Source: Curvibacter sp. PAE-UM (GTDB taxonomy: Bacteria; Pseudomonadota; Gammaproteobacteria; Burkholderiales; Burkholderiaceae_C). Taken from it: a stretch of DNA of 64,000 bases. Numbering within the stretch: position 1 is the stretch's first letter; every line of letters starts with the position of its first letter. The translations under genes and the position numbers were made by a program. The notes beneath the pieces were generated by a model, which did no database searches, had not been told where the DNA came from, and was given only the letters and a program-made list of their open reading frames with translations. Location: assembly GCF_001432305.1 (NCBI RefSeq), contig NZ_KQ483358.1, positions 1,372,881-1,436,880 on the forward strand. Reading direction: 5' to 3'. This document shows positions 7,499-16,247 of the stretch, piece after piece.

Positions 7499-8320
7499 TC
7501 ACGTGGGCATCCAGCGTCCGCCGCTGCAACGTTCGATGCCGGCAAGATCCTGGCGTGACTGCACCTCGGTGTAGCCGGCCTGTGCGAGCAGTGCGCGCAC
7601 GGCCTGCGCCTGATCCCAGCCATGCTCCAGCAGGAGCCAGCCGCCGCGCTGCAGTCGGTCCGGCGCCTGGGCGACGATGGTGCGGATGGCATCCAGGCCG
7701 TCGTGTCCTGAACTCAGGGCCATCTGCGGTTCATGTCCCAGCTGGTCCAGATGCGGATCACCCTCGGCGATGTAGGGCGGGTTGGAGACGATCAGGTCGA
7801 ACTTCTGCTGCAGGCCTTGGAGCCAGTTGCCGGCGTGGAAAGCCACATCGAGCGTGAGGCGCTGCGCATTGGCCTGGGCCACGGCCAGGGCCTCAGGGCT
7901 GGTGTCCACGGCCTCGACGCGTGCTTGCGGCCTTTGGCTCTTGAGGGCGAGGGCGATGGCGCCGCTGCCCGTGCCCAGGTCCACCACCGATCCCTGGGGC
8001 GCCAGGTGTTCAAGCGCCCAGTCGACCAGGGTCTCGGTGTCGGGGCGCGGGTCGAGCACACGCGCATCGACCTGCAGCGTCAGGCCGTAGAACTCGCGCT
8101 GGCCGGTCAGGTAGGCCAGGGGCGTGCCGGCAGCGCGGCGGCGCGTGAGATTGATGTAGCGCATCTCCGCATCCGGGGCGAGCGGGTCGCTGTCGTGGGC
8201 GACCAGCCAGGCGCGGTCATTCTGCGGGCGGCCCAGGGCGTGCAGCAGCAGCAACTGTGCATCCAACCGCTCCAGCCCGAGGGCGGAGCAGGCCGCGGCG
8301 AGGGCTTGCTGGATCTGCAT
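7499..8320 (-). CDS. prmC: Release factor glutamine N5-methyltransferase
   Basis: Methylates the Gln of the GGQ motif in release factors RF1 and RF2 using S-adenosylmethionine, which raises termination efficiency. The 273-residue product has an N-terminal helical domain, the family motif AYLTGQREFYGL (about residue 70), the SAM-binding motif VVDLGTGSGAIALAL (about residue 112), and the catalytic NPPY (VSNPPYIAEGDP). It is the third gene of hemA-prfA-prmC, directly after prfA, its substrate gene. Confidence 0.95.
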   Translation of the reverse strand: MQIQQALAAACSALGLERLDAQLLLLHALGRPQNDRAWLVAHDSDPLAPDAEMRYINLTRRRAAGTPLAYLTGQREFYGLTLQVDARVLDPRPDTETLVDWALEHLAPQGSVVDLGTGSGAIALALKSQRPQARVEAVDTSPEALAVAQANAQRLTLDVAFHAGNWLQGLQQKFDLIVSNPPYIAEGDPHLDQLGHEPQMALSSGHDGLDAIRTIVAQAPDRLQRGGWLLLEHGWDQAQAVRALLAQAGYTEVQSRQDLAGIERCSGGRWMPT

Positions 8321-8383
8321 GGTGCTACGGAAAATGTAGCTGCATTCTAGGACGGGAAGCCGATTTCGGGCGGTTTTCCAGGA

Positions 8384-9469
8384 TCAGTTGTTGCCTACTT
8401 CCAACTCCGCCAGCTGCTCGGCCTCACGCGCGTGGCGCAGGGCGCTCACCACGTCGTCCAGCTCGCCCTCCACGATGCGGTCGAGCTTGTAGAGCGTGAG
8501 ATTGATGCGGTGGTCGGTCAGGCGGCCCTGCGGGAAGTTGTAGGTGCGGATGCGGTCGCTGCGGTCGCCGCTGCCGATCAGGCCCTTGCGCATGGCGGCG
8601 TCCTTGGCGGCGCGTTCGCTGCGGTCCTTTTCCTGGATGCGGGCCGAGAGCACCTGCAGGGCCTTGGCCTTGTTGCGGTGCTGGCTGCGGTCGTCCTGGC
8701 ATTCGGCCACGATGCCGGTGGGGATGTGGGTGATGCGCACGGCCGAGTCGGTCTTGTTGATGTGCTGGCCGCCGGCGCCGCTGGCGCGGTAGGTGTCGAT
8801 GCGCAGGTCGGCCGGGTTGATCTGCACGGCCTGGGTTTCGTCCGGCTCGGGCAGCACGGCCACGGTGCAGGCACTGGTGTGGATGCGGCCCTGGGTTTCG
8901 GTGGCCGGCACGCGCTGCACGCGGTGGCCGCCGGATTCGAAACGCAGGTCGCCATAGACGTGGTCACCGGCGATGCGCAGCACCACTTCCTTGTAGCCGC
9001 CGAGTTCGCTGGGCGACTCGCTGATGAGTTCGGTCTTCCAGCCGCGGCGCTCGCAGTACCGTGTGTACATGCGCAGCAGGTCGCCGGCGAACAGCGCCGA
9101 TTCGTCGCCGCCGGTGCCGGCCCGGATTTCCATGAAGGCGTTGCGCGTGTCGTCCGGGTCCTTGGGCAGCAGCAGGCGCTGCAGCTCTTCTTCCAGCTGG
9201 GTCAGCTCGGCCGTGGCCGCGGTGATTTCTTCCTGCGCCATCTCAGCCATGTCCGGGTCGGCCAGCATGCCCTGGGCACCGGCGAGGTCCGCCTCGCGCT
9301 GCTGGTAACGGGCGTAGCGGCCGGCCATCTGCGTGACCTCGTTGTGCTCGCGCGAGAGCGCGAGGAACTGGCCCATGTCGGCCATGATGTCCTCGCGCGA
9401 GAGCAGGAAGTTGAGTTCTTCCAGGCGCTGGGCGTAGCGTTCGAGTTGCTGGCGCAGAAAGGGTTTCAT
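8384..9469 (-). CDS. prfA: Peptide chain release factor 1
   Basis: Recognises UAA and UAG stop codons and triggers peptidyl-tRNA hydrolysis. The 361-residue product matches the usual RF1 length (about 360). The RF1 stop-recognition tripeptide is PAT ([20 protein letters not shown]), and the catalytic GGQ is in [16 protein letters not shown]. The ATG at 9469 (MKPFLRQQ) is chosen. Upstream in frame lies only translated repeat DNA that does not look like protein. The gene sits between hemA and prmC, a classic arrangement. Confidence 0.96.
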   Translation of the reverse strand: MKPFLRQQLERYAQRLEELNFLLSREDIMADMGQFLALSREHNEVTQMAGRYARYQQREADLAGAQGMLADPDMAEMAQEEITAATAELTQLEEELQRLLLPKDPDDTRNAFMEIRAGTGGDESALFAGDLLRMYTRYCERRGWKTELISESPSELGGYKEVVLRIAGDHVYGDLRFESGGHRVQRVPATETQGRIHTSACTVAVLPEPDETQAVQINPADLRIDTYRASGAGGQHINKTDSAVRITHIPTGIVAECQDDRSQHRNKAKALQVLSARIQEKDRSERAAKDAAMRKGLIGSGDRSDRIRTYNFPQGRLTDHRINLTLYKLDRIVEGELDDVVSALRHAREAEQLAELEVGNN

Positions 9470-9498
9470 GGAGATCGAAGGGGAATTCTGTTCGGGTT

Positions 9499-9592
9499 CC
9501 CTCGCCCCTTTGGGGAGAGGGTGGGTGTGAGGGGCTGGGGCCATCGATGCCCTTACCCTGACCCTCTCCCAGCGGGAGAGGGAATACGAGGG
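9499..9592. repeat. Two inverted copies of a CCCTCTCCC-type intergenic palindromic repeat
   Basis: The gap between hemA and prfA (129 bases) is filled by two copies of one repeat in opposite orientation. The right copy is 9550-9592, with CCCTGACCCTCTCCC and a GGGAGAGGG arm. The left copy is 9499-9534 and reads the same on the minus strand (CCACCCTCTCCCC and GGGGCGAGGG). Each copy can fold alone, and the pair can fold together. This resembles a family of intergenic repeats scattered through proteobacterial genomes. The proposed effect on hemA-prfA mRNA is inference. Confidence 0.75.
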
Positions 9593-9598
9593 CCGCCG

Positions 9599-10858
9599 CT
9601 AACGCTCTTTGCGCAGGAAGAAGTGCTGGATGGCGGCGCTGGCGCGTTCGCGCGCGGCGGCGTCGCCGGCATGCAGCTCGGCCAGGGCGCCGTGCAGCAT
9701 CTTCTGCGTCAGGCCCCGGGACAGGGTCTGGAGTACCGCGTCCACGTCCTCGCCCCGGGCCAGGGCCTTGCGCGCGCGCGCGATCTCGGCGGCGCGCCAC
9801 TCGTCGGCCTGGGCGTTGAGCTGCTGGATCAGCGGCACGCTGCTGCGCTGGTCCATCCAGTGCATGAAACTCTGCACGCCGGCGTCGATGATGACTTCGG
9901 CCTGGGCCACGGCGGCCTGACGGTTGGCCTGGCCGGTCTGCACCACGACGGCCAGGTCGTCGACGGTGTAGAGGTAGACGTCGGACAGGCCCTTGACTTC
10001 GGGTTCGATGTCGCGCGGCACGGCCAGGTCCACCATGAACATGGGGCGGTGTTTGCGCAGTTTCAGCGCACGCTCCACCGCACCCAGGCCGATCAGCGGC
10101 AGGGTGCTGGCGGTGCAGCTGATGACGGCGTCGAATTCGTGCAGGCGCTCGGGCAGTTCGGCCAGGCGCATGGTTTCGGCGCCAAAACGACTGGCCAGTT
10201 TTTCGCCACGGTCCAGCGTGCGGTTGGCGATGACCATGGCCTTGGGATTGCGGGCCGCGAAGTGGGTGGCCGCCAGTTCGATCATCTCGCCGGCCCCGAC
10301 AAAGAGGATGCGCACCTGTTGCAGGTCTTCGAACAGGTTGCCGGCCAGGCGCACGGCAGCGGCCGCCATGCTGATGGAGTGCGCGCCGATCTCGGTGGAA
10401 GTGCGCACTTCCTTGGCCACGGCAAAGGAACGTTGGAACAGCTGGTTGAGCGTGGTGCCCAGGGCGCCGGCTTCTTCGGCCACGCGCACGGCGTCTTTCA
10501 TCTGGCCCAGGATCTGCGGCTCGCCCCGCACCATGGAATCGAGCCCGCTGGCCACGCGGAAGGCGTGGCGCGCGGCTTCATTGCCCTGCAGGGTGTAGGT
10601 GTGCGAACGCAGCTCTTCGGCCGAGACCCCGCCGCTTTTGGCCAGCCAGTCCAGCGTGGGGGCCAGCTCCAGCTGCTCGCTGGCGCAGTAGATCTCGGTG
10701 CGGTTGCAGGTGGAGAGGATGGCGGCCTCGGGCGGGCGCGGGAGCGCACCGCGCAGGCCGTGTAAGGTGGGGGGTAGCTGGTCGAGCGCAAAGGCAAACC
10801 GGCCGCGCAAATCGAGCGGCGCGGTCGTGTGATTGATGCCCAAAGCCCAGACTGCCAT
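9599..10858 (-). CDS. hemA: Glutamyl-tRNA reductase
   Basis: First committed step of tetrapyrrole synthesis by the C5 route: reduces Glu-tRNA(Glu) to glutamate-1-semialdehyde with NADPH. The 419-residue product has the N-terminal catalytic domain with [12 protein letters not shown] and the nucleophilic Cys in [11 protein letters not shown] (about residue 50). The Rossmann NADPH site is [19 protein letters not shown] (about residue 190), and a C-terminal dimerisation helix region follows. It is first gene of hemA-prfA-prmC. The DNA just upstream is AT-rich and holds TATAAT and TATAAA hexamers very close to the ATG. Confidence 0.96.
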   Translation of the reverse strand: MAVWALGINHTTAPLDLRGRFAFALDQLPPTLHGLRGALPRPPEAAILSTCNRTEIYCASEQLELAPTLDWLAKSGGVSAEELRSHTYTLQGNEAARHAFRVASGLDSMVRGEPQILGQMKDAVRVAEEAGALGTTLNQLFQRSFAVAKEVRTSTEIGAHSISMAAAAVRLAGNLFEDLQQVRILFVGAGEMIELAATHFAARNPKAMVIANRTLDRGEKLASRFGAETMRLAELPERLHEFDAVISCTASTLPLIGLGAVERALKLRKHRPMFMVDLAVPRDIEPEVKGLSDVYLYTVDDLAVVVQTGQANRQAAVAQAEVIIDAGVQSFMHWMDQRSSVPLIQQLNAQADEWRAAEIARARKALARGEDVDAVLQTLSRGLTQKMLHGALAELHAGDAAARERASAAIQHFFLRKER

Positions 10859-10893
10859 GGCGTGATTATAAAATTTATAGATACATCAATGGT
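10859..10893. promoter_or_regulatory. AT-rich divergent promoter region between hemA and a small membrane gene
   Basis: A markedly AT-rich patch in a GC-rich window. On the minus strand it holds TATAAT (10870-10865) and TATAAA (10879-10874) immediately ahead of hemA; on the plus strand it faces the gene at 10927. No convincing -35 at the right spacing was found, so the exact promoter is uncertain. Confidence 0.4.
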
Positions 10894-10926
10894 TTGCGCC
10901 ATTTTTTACCGGCGCCGGCCTGTTCC

Positions 10927-11202
10927 ATGAACCTCCAAGACATCCTCTTACACCTGCTCAACTTCGTCGCCCCGGCCTTCGCGCTGGCCGTGCTGGTGCC
11001 CCTGCTGGCCTGGCCCCTGTTCAGGAAGCGGACCGCCATGCCCTGGTGGGGGCAGGTGCTGGTGAACTTCGCGGTGGGGGTGAGCGTCCTGCTGGCCAGC
11101 CTGTGGTGGCTGGGGCGCGACGGCAAGATGACGGCCTATGCGATGCTGGTGCTGGCCGTGGCCAGCTCGCAGTGGCTGCTGGCTCGGGGCTGGCGGCGCT
11201 AG
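10927..11202 (+). CDS. Small inner-membrane protein of unknown function
   Basis: A 91-residue protein with three predicted membrane segments: FVAPAFALAVLVPLLAWPLF, WGQVLVNFAVGVSVLLASLW, and YAMLVLAVASSQWLLA. A charged FRKRTAMPWW loop lies between the first two, and the C terminus is basic (RGWRR). The ATG at 10927 is chosen since it starts directly at the first helix. I do not recognise the family. It is a single gene transcribed away from hemA and closed by the terminator at 11215-11241. Confidence 0.7.
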   Translation: MNLQDILLHLLNFVAPAFALAVLVPLLAWPLFRKRTAMPWWGQVLVNFAVGVSVLLASLWWLGRDGKMTAYAMLVLAVASSQWLLARGWRR

Positions 11203-11214
11203 CCGCTGACATGC

Positions 11215-11241
11215 AAAAGCCGGGCAGGGCCCGGCTTTTTT
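11215..11241. terminator. Bidirectional terminator
   Basis: Stem GCCGGGC / GCCCGGC (11219-11225 and 11229-11235) with loop AGG, flanked by AAAA on the left and TTTTTT on the right. It ends the small membrane gene on the plus strand and the beta-barrel gene on the minus strand. Confidence 0.9.
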
Positions 11242-11254
11242 GCGGGGGCAACGC

Positions 11255-11776
11255 TCAGAAGTCGTAGGTGACACCGACGGACAGGCGTGTCATGTCGGCG
11301 CGACTGCTGGTGGACGGCACCTTGGTGCGACCCAGGCTTTCGTATTGCACGCGCATGCTGAACTCCCTGTCGAACCGGATCTGCGCGCCAAAGCCGTAGA
11401 TCAGGTCGTCGGGCAGGCCGTTCACCCCGCCGTCGTGCAGGCCCACGCCGGCTTTGCCGAACAGATGGATCTGGCTGTTGAGCGGCACCCTGCCCACGGC
11501 CACGGCGCTCAGGATGTTCTGGTTGATGCTCACGCGCCCCGTGCCGGGCACGTTGGCTGTGGCGCTGCCGATCAGCGTCAGGCCTGCTTCCAGGTCGAGG
11601 TTGGGGAGGTAGTGGTAGCCGCCGGAAAGTGTGAGTGCCCCGGGGCTGGAATAGGAGCCGGGGCCACTGAAGCTGACGATGCCGTAGTCGGCGGCGCCGT
11701 AATAGCGGGAGCTCTGGGCCAGTGCGGGGGTGAGGGCGGCGCTGCAGAGCAAGGCCGTGGCGAGGATTTTTTTCAT
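11255..11776 (-). CDS. Outer-membrane beta-barrel protein (paralogue 1)
   Basis: A 173-residue secreted protein with a signal peptide (MKKILATALLCSAALTPALA). An eight-stranded OmpA/OmpW-type barrel follows, with alternating residues and a C-terminal TYDF ending in Phe, as BAM recognition needs. The segment FGKAGVGLHDG and the final QYESLGRTK...SVGVTYDF strands are shared with the neighbour at 11942-12493. I chose the ATG at 11776 because it begins the signal peptide. The role (porin-like, adhesion or structural) cannot be told from sequence. Confidence 0.8.
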   Translation of the reverse strand: MKKILATALLCSAALTPALAQSSRYYGAADYGIVSFSGPGSYSSPGALTLSGGYHYLPNLDLEAGLTLIGSATANVPGTGRVSINQNILSAVAVGRVPLNSQIHLFGKAGVGLHDGGVNGLPDDLIYGFGAQIRFDREFSMRVQYESLGRTKVPSTSSRADMTRLSVGVTYDF

Positions 11777-11895
11777 GGCGTGAACCTGTCGTTGCAATGG
11801 AGGACCCGCCGGGTGGCGGGGACGCGGTCGGAATTATGGGAAAGCCGCGGCCACGCCTTGTAACGAGGTGTTATGCCCCTCTTCGCCCTGGGCGT

Positions 11896-11919
11896 AAAAA
11901 AGCCGGGCAGTGCCCGGCT
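11896..11919 (-). terminator. Terminator between the two beta-barrel genes
   Basis: Minus strand reads AGCCGGGC-ACT-GCCCGGCT followed by TTTTT. It ends the upstream barrel gene (12493 to 11942), so the two paralogues are separate transcription units. The stem is nearly the same as that of the terminator at 11215-11241. Confidence 0.85.
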
Positions 11920-11941
11920 TGCTGGAGCGGTTCGGGAGAAC

Positions 11942-12493
11942 TCAGAAATTCAGCACGCCGCCAATGGAAACGCGGCTGATGTCGGCACCCGGATCGGTCG
12001 GGCTGCTCTTGGACTTGCCCAGGGCTTCGTACTGCAGACGCAGGCCGAACCGGGAGTTGATGTTGAATTGGCCGCCGAAACCGATGATGGCATTGGTGGT
12101 GGTTTCCTTGCTGTAGGTACCGGCATAGGCGCCGGTACCCGTGATCTTTGCGGTGTGGAAGCCGATGCCGGCCTTGCCGAAGAGGTCGAAGCTCTGCGAC
12201 AGCGGCAGGATGCCGACCGCCAGGAAGCGGGCATCACCCTGTGCGGCGGTGGTGGTGCCGTTGTTGTAGACCAGGGTGGAGTCGCCGTAGCCGGTCAGGC
12301 CGCCTTCGAGCGCAAAGTTGCGGTTGAAGCGATAACCGCCCGAGACGGTGAGGGAGCCCGGGTTGGCGTAATTGGTGTTCTGCATCTTCAGCGTACCGGC
12401 ATCCAGCGCGAGATACCAGTGATTTTCCTTTTGCGCCAAGGCGGGCGTGGCGACGGCTGCGCAAAGCAGGGCGGCGGCGATGATCTTTTTCAT
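11942..12493 (-). CDS. Outer-membrane beta-barrel protein (paralogue 2)
   Basis: A 183-residue protein with signal peptide MKKIIAAALLCAAVATPALA and an eight-stranded barrel that ends in Phe (GGVLNF). It aligns along its whole length with the protein at 11255-11776: the same FGKAGIGFHTAKI strand, LQYEALGKSKSSPTDPGADISRVSIGG end, and GALTLSGGY/GSLTVSGGY turn. GGGAG lies five bases before the ATG at 12493. The sequence divergence suggests an old duplication with different surface loops. Function is unknown beyond an outer-membrane location. Confidence 0.82.
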   Translation of the reverse strand: MKKIIAAALLCAAVATPALAQKENHWYLALDAGTLKMQNTNYANPGSLTVSGGYRFNRNFALEGGLTGYGDSTLVYNNGTTTAAQGDARFLAVGILPLSQSFDLFGKAGIGFHTAKITGTGAYAGTYSKETTTNAIIGFGGQFNINSRFGLRLQYEALGKSKSSPTDPGADISRVSIGGVLNF

Positions 12494-12556
12494 GGGACTC
12501 CCGGAAAAGTTGAGACAAAAAAACGGTGCGTTCCCGCAAGGGAGCACGGGGTGATT

Positions 12557-13366
12557 CTAGGTGCCTCTTTTAACGTCAGGGGCTGCGTGCGGGTTGACGG
12601 CCACGCTGTCGGCTTGTGAGGGATCGAAGAAATCCACGCGGTCGGTGATCAGGCCGTCGAGGCCCAGCGCCAGCAGGTCTTGCGCAGCGCTGGCGTCGTT
12701 CACCGTGTAGCACAGGCAGCGCAGTCCGGCCGCGCGCGTGCGCGCCACCAGGGCGGCATCCCATAACGTGTACTTGCAGACCACGGCGACGCAGTCCAAT
12801 TTGTGCGCGGTGTCCAGCCAGCCCTCCCACAAGCTGTCCAGCAGCAGGGCGCGCGGCAGTGCCGGGGCCGTAGCCTGCGCGCCCGCCAGGGATTCGGGCT
12901 GGAAAGAACTGAGCAAGGGCGGCACCGCTGCTCCTTGCCACAGCTGCGCTGCGGCTTGTGCCACGACCTCGCCGGTCTGGCGCTCGGTGCCGGGGGTGGG
13001 CTTGATTTCGATATTGAGCAGGCTGTCGTGGTCCAGGCAGAAACGTGCAATGGTCTGCAGCGTCGGGATGGGCTCGCCGGCATAAGCGGGTGCCAGCCAG
13101 CTGCCCGCGTCCAGCCGGGCCAGCTCGGCCCATGGCCACTGGCCCGCCGTGCCCTGGCCCTTGGTGGTGCGTTCCAGGGTGGCGTCGTGCAAGAGAAAAG
13201 GCACGCCGTCGGCGCTGAGCTTCACATCGCATTCGAACATGCGCCAGCCGTGCGCGTGCCCAAGCCTGAAGGCGGCCAGGGTGTTCTCGGGGGCCAGCTT
13301 GCCGGCGCCGCGGTGTGCGACCCAGCGCGGGTAGGGCCAAGGCTGGGCGCCGGAGGCCGGGCTCAC
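12557..13366 (-). CDS. ugpQ: Glycerophosphodiester phosphodiesterase
   Basis: Hydrolyses glycerophosphodiesters to glycerol-3-phosphate and an alcohol in the cytoplasm. The 269-residue product has the GDPD signature: [16 protein letters not shown] (His-Arg, Glu-Asn) and [24 protein letters not shown] (Glu, Asp and the catalytic second His). It begins with GTG that overlaps the ugpC stop (GTGA), which shows translational coupling. It is last gene of ugpBAECQ and supplies the cell with G3P from diesters that the transporter brings in. Confidence 0.93.
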   Translation of the reverse strand: MSPASGAQPWPYPRWVAHRGAGKLAPENTLAAFRLGHAHGWRMFECDVKLSADGVPFLLHDATLERTTKGQGTAGQWPWAELARLDAGSWLAPAYAGEPIPTLQTIARFCLDHDSLLNIEIKPTPGTERQTGEVVAQAAAQLWQGAAVPPLLSSFQPESLAGAQATAPALPRALLLDSLWEGWLDTAHKLDCVAVVCKYTLWDAALVARTRAAGLRCLCYTVNDASAAQDLLALGLDGLITDRVDFFDPSQADSVAVNPHAAPDVKRGT

Positions 13367-14382
13367 AGGCGTTTCCCCGTGGCCTCGTCGAAGCGGTGCA
13401 GGCGTTCAGCTTGCGGGAGCAGGTGCAGGGTGCTGTCGATGGCGGGGACCGTGCCCTGGCCTTCGTTGACGCGCACGATGATCTGCTCGCTGTCCATGCG
13501 CGTGTAGAGCAGGCGCTCGGCGCCCAGCATCTCGATGGCCTCGACCCGCACGCTCCAACCCTGAGCTGCTGGCTGCGGCACGATGTCCAGGTGCTCGGGG
13601 CGGATGCCCAGGATGGTGCCCGGCGCCACATGCGGCGCGCTGCTCAGCAGGTTCATGGGCGGCGCGCCGATGAAGCTGGCCACGAAGGTGGACGCCGGGC
13701 GGTGGTAGACCTCTTCCGGCGTGCCGAACTGTTCCATCACGCCGGCGTTCATCACGATCATGCGCTGCGCCAATGTCATGGCCTCGACCTGGTCGTGCGT
13801 GACGAAAAGCGAGGTGATGCCCAGTTCGCGGTGCAGTTTCTGGATCTCGATCCGGGTCTGGGCGCGCAATTTGGCGTCCAGGTTGGACAGCGGCTCATCG
13901 AAGAGGAAGACCTGGGGCTGGCGCACGATGGCACGGCCCATGGCCACGCGCTGGCGCTGGCCACCGGAGAGCTCACGCGGCTTGCGCTCCAGGAAGGGTT
14001 CCAGCTCCAGGATGCGCGCGGCCTTGTCCACGCGTGCGCGGATCTCGTCCTTGGGCACCTTGGCGATCTTCAGGCCGTAGGCCATGTTGTCGTACACGCT
14101 CATGTGCGGGTAGAGCGCGTAGTTCTGGAACACCATGGCGATGTCGCGCTCGGCGGGTTCCAGGTCGTTGACCACGCGCGGGCCGATGCGGATCTCGCCG
14201 CCGCTGATCTCTTCCAGCCCGGCCACCATGCGCAGCAGGGTGGATTTGCCGCAGCCCGAGGGGCCGACGATGACGATGAACTCGCCGTCGGCGACCTCGG
14301 CGTTGACGCCATGGATGACCTGGTTGGCCTTCGGGCCATGGCCGTAGCGCTTGATGACGTTGGAGAGGGTCAGGGATGCCAT
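13363..14382 (-). CDS. ugpC: Glycerol-3-phosphate ABC transporter, ATPase subunit
   Basis: Cytoplasmic ATPase that powers uptake through UgpAE. The 339-residue product has Walker [10 protein letters not shown] (about residue 39), Q-loop, ABC signature [19 protein letters not shown], Walker [13 protein letters not shown], and H-loop FVTHDQ. A C-terminal TOBE/MalK-like regulatory domain contains IRPEHLDI. Length and domain order fit the MalK/UgpC group. It lies 12 bases after ugpE and overlaps ugpQ by four bases. Confidence 0.95.
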   Translation of the reverse strand: MASLTLSNVIKRYGHGPKANQVIHGVNAEVADGEFIVIVGPSGCGKSTLLRMVAGLEEISGGEIRIGPRVVNDLEPAERDIAMVFQNYALYPHMSVYDNMAYGLKIAKVPKDEIRARVDKAARILELEPFLERKPRELSGGQRQRVAMGRAIVRQPQVFLFDEPLSNLDAKLRAQTRIEIQKLHRELGITSLFVTHDQVEAMTLAQRMIVMNAGVMEQFGTPEEVYHRPASTFVASFIGAPPMNLLSSAPHVAPGTILGIRPEHLDIVPQPAAQGWSVRVEAIEMLGAERLLYTRMDSEQIIVRVNEGQGTVPAIDSTLHLLPQAERLHRFDEATGKRL

Positions 14383-14394
14383 AACTTGGGTCTC

Positions 14395-15246
14395 TTATTT
14401 TTCCGTGTCCACCAGGCCCTTGACGAACCACTTCTGCATGAGCATGACCACCAGCGCCGGCGGGATCATGGCCAGGATGGCGGTGGCCATCACGATGTTC
14501 CAGTCGTTGGCGGCGTCGCCGCCCGAGATCATGCGCTTGATGCCCATCACCACCGGGTACATGTCCTCGCTGCTGGTCACCAGCAGCGGCCACAGGTACT
14601 GGTTCCAGCCGTAGATGAACTGGATCACGAAGAGCGCGGCGATGCTGGTGGTGGACAGGGGCAGCAGCACGTCCTTGAAGAAACGCAGCGGCCCGGCCCC
14701 GTCCACCCGGGCTGCTTCCACCAGTTCGTCCGGGACGGTCAGGAAGAACTGGCGGAACAGGAAGGTGGCCGTGGCCGAGGCGATCAGCGGCACGGTGAGG
14801 CCGGCGTAGCTGTTGAGCATGCCCAGATCACTGACGACCTGGTAGGTGGGGCCGATGCGCACCTCCACCGGCAGCATCAGCGTGACGAAGATGGCCCAGA
14901 AGAAGAACTGGCGACCGGGGAAGCGGAAGTAGACGATGGCAAAGGCCGACAGCAGCGAGATCGCGATCTTGCCCAGCGCGATGACCAGTGCCATCACGAG
15001 GCTGACGGTCATCATGCGCCCGACCGGGGCCGTGGAGGCCGCGCTGCCGCTGGTGCCGAAGATGGCGGCCTTGTAGTTCTCCACCAGGTGGGGGCCCGGC
15101 AGCATGGGCATGGGCACCTGCACGATGTCCTGTGCCGTATGGGTGGAGGCGACGAAGGTGATGTAGAGCGGGAACGCGACGATGATCACCCCCAGGATCA
15201 GCACCAGGTGGGAGATGGCGGTGGCAAGCGGGCGGCGTTCAACCAT
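14395..15246 (-). CDS. ugpE: Glycerol-3-phosphate ABC transporter, permease subunit UgpE
   Basis: Inner-membrane permease of the MalG type. The 283-residue product has six hydrophobic segments, beginning with LVLILGVIIVAFPLYITFVAS. The EAA loop that docks on UgpC is EAARVDGAGPLRFFKDVLLPLS, with the conserved Glu-Ala-Ala and Gly. Nine bases separate it from ugpA. With UgpA it forms the channel that takes G3P or glycerophosphodiesters from UgpB. Confidence 0.94.
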   Translation of the reverse strand: MVERRPLATAISHLVLILGVIIVAFPLYITFVASTHTAQDIVQVPMPMLPGPHLVENYKAAIFGTSGSAASTAPVGRMMTVSLVMALVIALGKIAISLLSAFAIVYFRFPGRQFFFWAIFVTLMLPVEVRIGPTYQVVSDLGMLNSYAGLTVPLIASATATFLFRQFFLTVPDELVEAARVDGAGPLRFFKDVLLPLSTTSIAALFVIQFIYGWNQYLWPLLVTSSEDMYPVVMGIKRMISGGDAANDWNIVMATAILAMIPPALVVMLMQKWFVKGLVDTEK

Positions 15247-15255
15247 GGTGCGCGA

Positions 15256-16137
15256 TCAGTAGTTGACTTTCTTTTCCACGAAACGGAACTGCACCACCGT
15301 CAGGGCGATGACGATGACCATCAGCACCACCGACTGCGCGGCGGAACCTCCCAGGTCCAGCGCCTTGAAGCCGTCGTAATACACCTTGTAGACCAGGATG
15401 GCGGTGTCCTTGCCCGGGCCGCCTTCGGTCGCCGCGTCGATGATGGCGAAGGTGTCGAAGAAGGCGTAGACCACGTTGATGACCAGCAGGAAGAAGGTGG
15501 TGGGCGAGAGCAGGGGGAAGATGATGGACCAGAAGCGCCGCCAGGGCCCGGCGCCGTCGATGGCGGCGGCTTCGATCAGGCTCTTCGGGATGGACTGCAG
15601 GCCGGCCAGGAAAAACAGGAAGTTGTAGGAGATCTGCTTCCACACGGCGGCAAAAACGATCAGCGTCATGGCCTGGTTGCTGTTGAGCAGGTGATTCCAC
15701 TCGATGCCCATGCTGCGCAGCGCGTAGCTCACCACGCCGATGGAGGGCGCGAACATGAAGAGCCACAGCACGCCGGCTACGGCCGGCGCGACCGCATAGG
15801 GCCAGATCAGCAGGGTCTTGTACAGGGACGCACCACGCAGCACCCGGTCGGCGAAGACGGCCAGGGCCAGAGCCAGCGTCAGGCCCAGTACGGCGACCAG
15901 CAGCGAGAAAACGGCCGTGGTCTTGAAGGAGGCCAGGTAACTCTCGTCATTCCACAGCCGCTGGAAGTTCTCCAGCCCGACCCATTCGATCGAGGTGCCG
16001 AAGGCGTCCTGCTGCTGCAGGGATTGCACCAGCGCCTGGGCTGCCGGCCAGAAAAAGAACACGGCGATGACCAGCACCTGGGGTGCCAGCAGAACCCAGG
16101 GCAGCCACCAGCTCTTGAAACGGACCCGTTTTTCCAT
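15256..16137 (-). CDS. ugpA: Glycerol-3-phosphate ABC transporter, permease subunit UgpA
   Basis: Inner-membrane permease of the MalF type, 293 residues (E. coli UgpA is 295). The first helix is [20 protein letters not shown]. The EAA loop is [23 protein letters not shown] chose the ATG at 16137 (MEKRVRFK); a frame extension upstream lies in the repeat-rich spacer after ugpB and is unlikely to be translated. Two hairpin-forming sequences separate it from ugpB, which fits the usual excess of binding protein over permease. Confidence 0.94.
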   Translation of the reverse strand: MEKRVRFKSWWLPWVLLAPQVLVIAVFFFWPAAQALVQSLQQQDAFGTSIEWVGLENFQRLWNDESYLASFKTTAVFSLLVAVLGLTLALALAVFADRVLRGASLYKTLLIWPYAVAPAVAGVLWLFMFAPSIGVVSYALRSMGIEWNHLLNSNQAMTLIVFAAVWKQISYNFLFFLAGLQSIPKSLIEAAAIDGAGPWRRFWSIIFPLLSPTTFFLLVINVVYAFFDTFAIIDAATEGGPGKDTAILVYKVYYDGFKALDLGGSAAQSVVLMVIVIALTVVQFRFVEKKVNY

Positions 16138-16166
16138 GGTGTGTGATTCTGCACTTCCCAAAGACA

Positions 16167-16202
16167 CCCTCCCCGCCGGGCGGGGAGGGACGGGGAGGGG
16201 TG
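16167..16202. repeat. GC-rich palindromic intergenic repeat between ugpB and ugpA
   Basis: CCCTCCCCGC / GCGGGGAGGG forms a 10-bp perfect stem with loop CGG, followed by ACGGGGAGGGG. It has the look of a dispersed Burkholderiales intergenic repeat and is related in style to the CCCTCTCCC repeats at 9499-9592. Lying in the ugpB-ugpA gap, it probably affects mRNA stability or termination. Confidence 0.65.
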
Positions 16203-16217
16203 CCGACTTTCAGCGCC

Positions 16218-16247
16218 AGCTAACAAGTCCCTCAGGACTTGTTAGCT
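16218..16247. promoter_or_regulatory. Perfect 13-bp stem-loop spanning the ugpB stop codon
   Basis: AGCTAACAAGTCC and its exact reverse complement (16218-16230 and 16235-16247) are separated by CTCA. On the minus strand the four-base loop contains most of the ugpB TGA stop, so the last codons (Ala-Asn-Lys-Ser) form one arm. There is no U-tract, so this is more likely an mRNA-processing or attenuation hairpin than a terminator. Confidence 0.75.

Noticed and set aside
8432-10765. 777-codon plus-strand open frame opposite prfA and hemA
   Set aside because: Antisense to two essential well-conserved genes and no recognisable domain.
13315-16146. 943-codon plus-strand open frame across ugpC, ugpE and ugpA
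   Set aside because: Very rich in His, Asp and Gln with no motif; it lies antisense to three firmly identified transporter genes.
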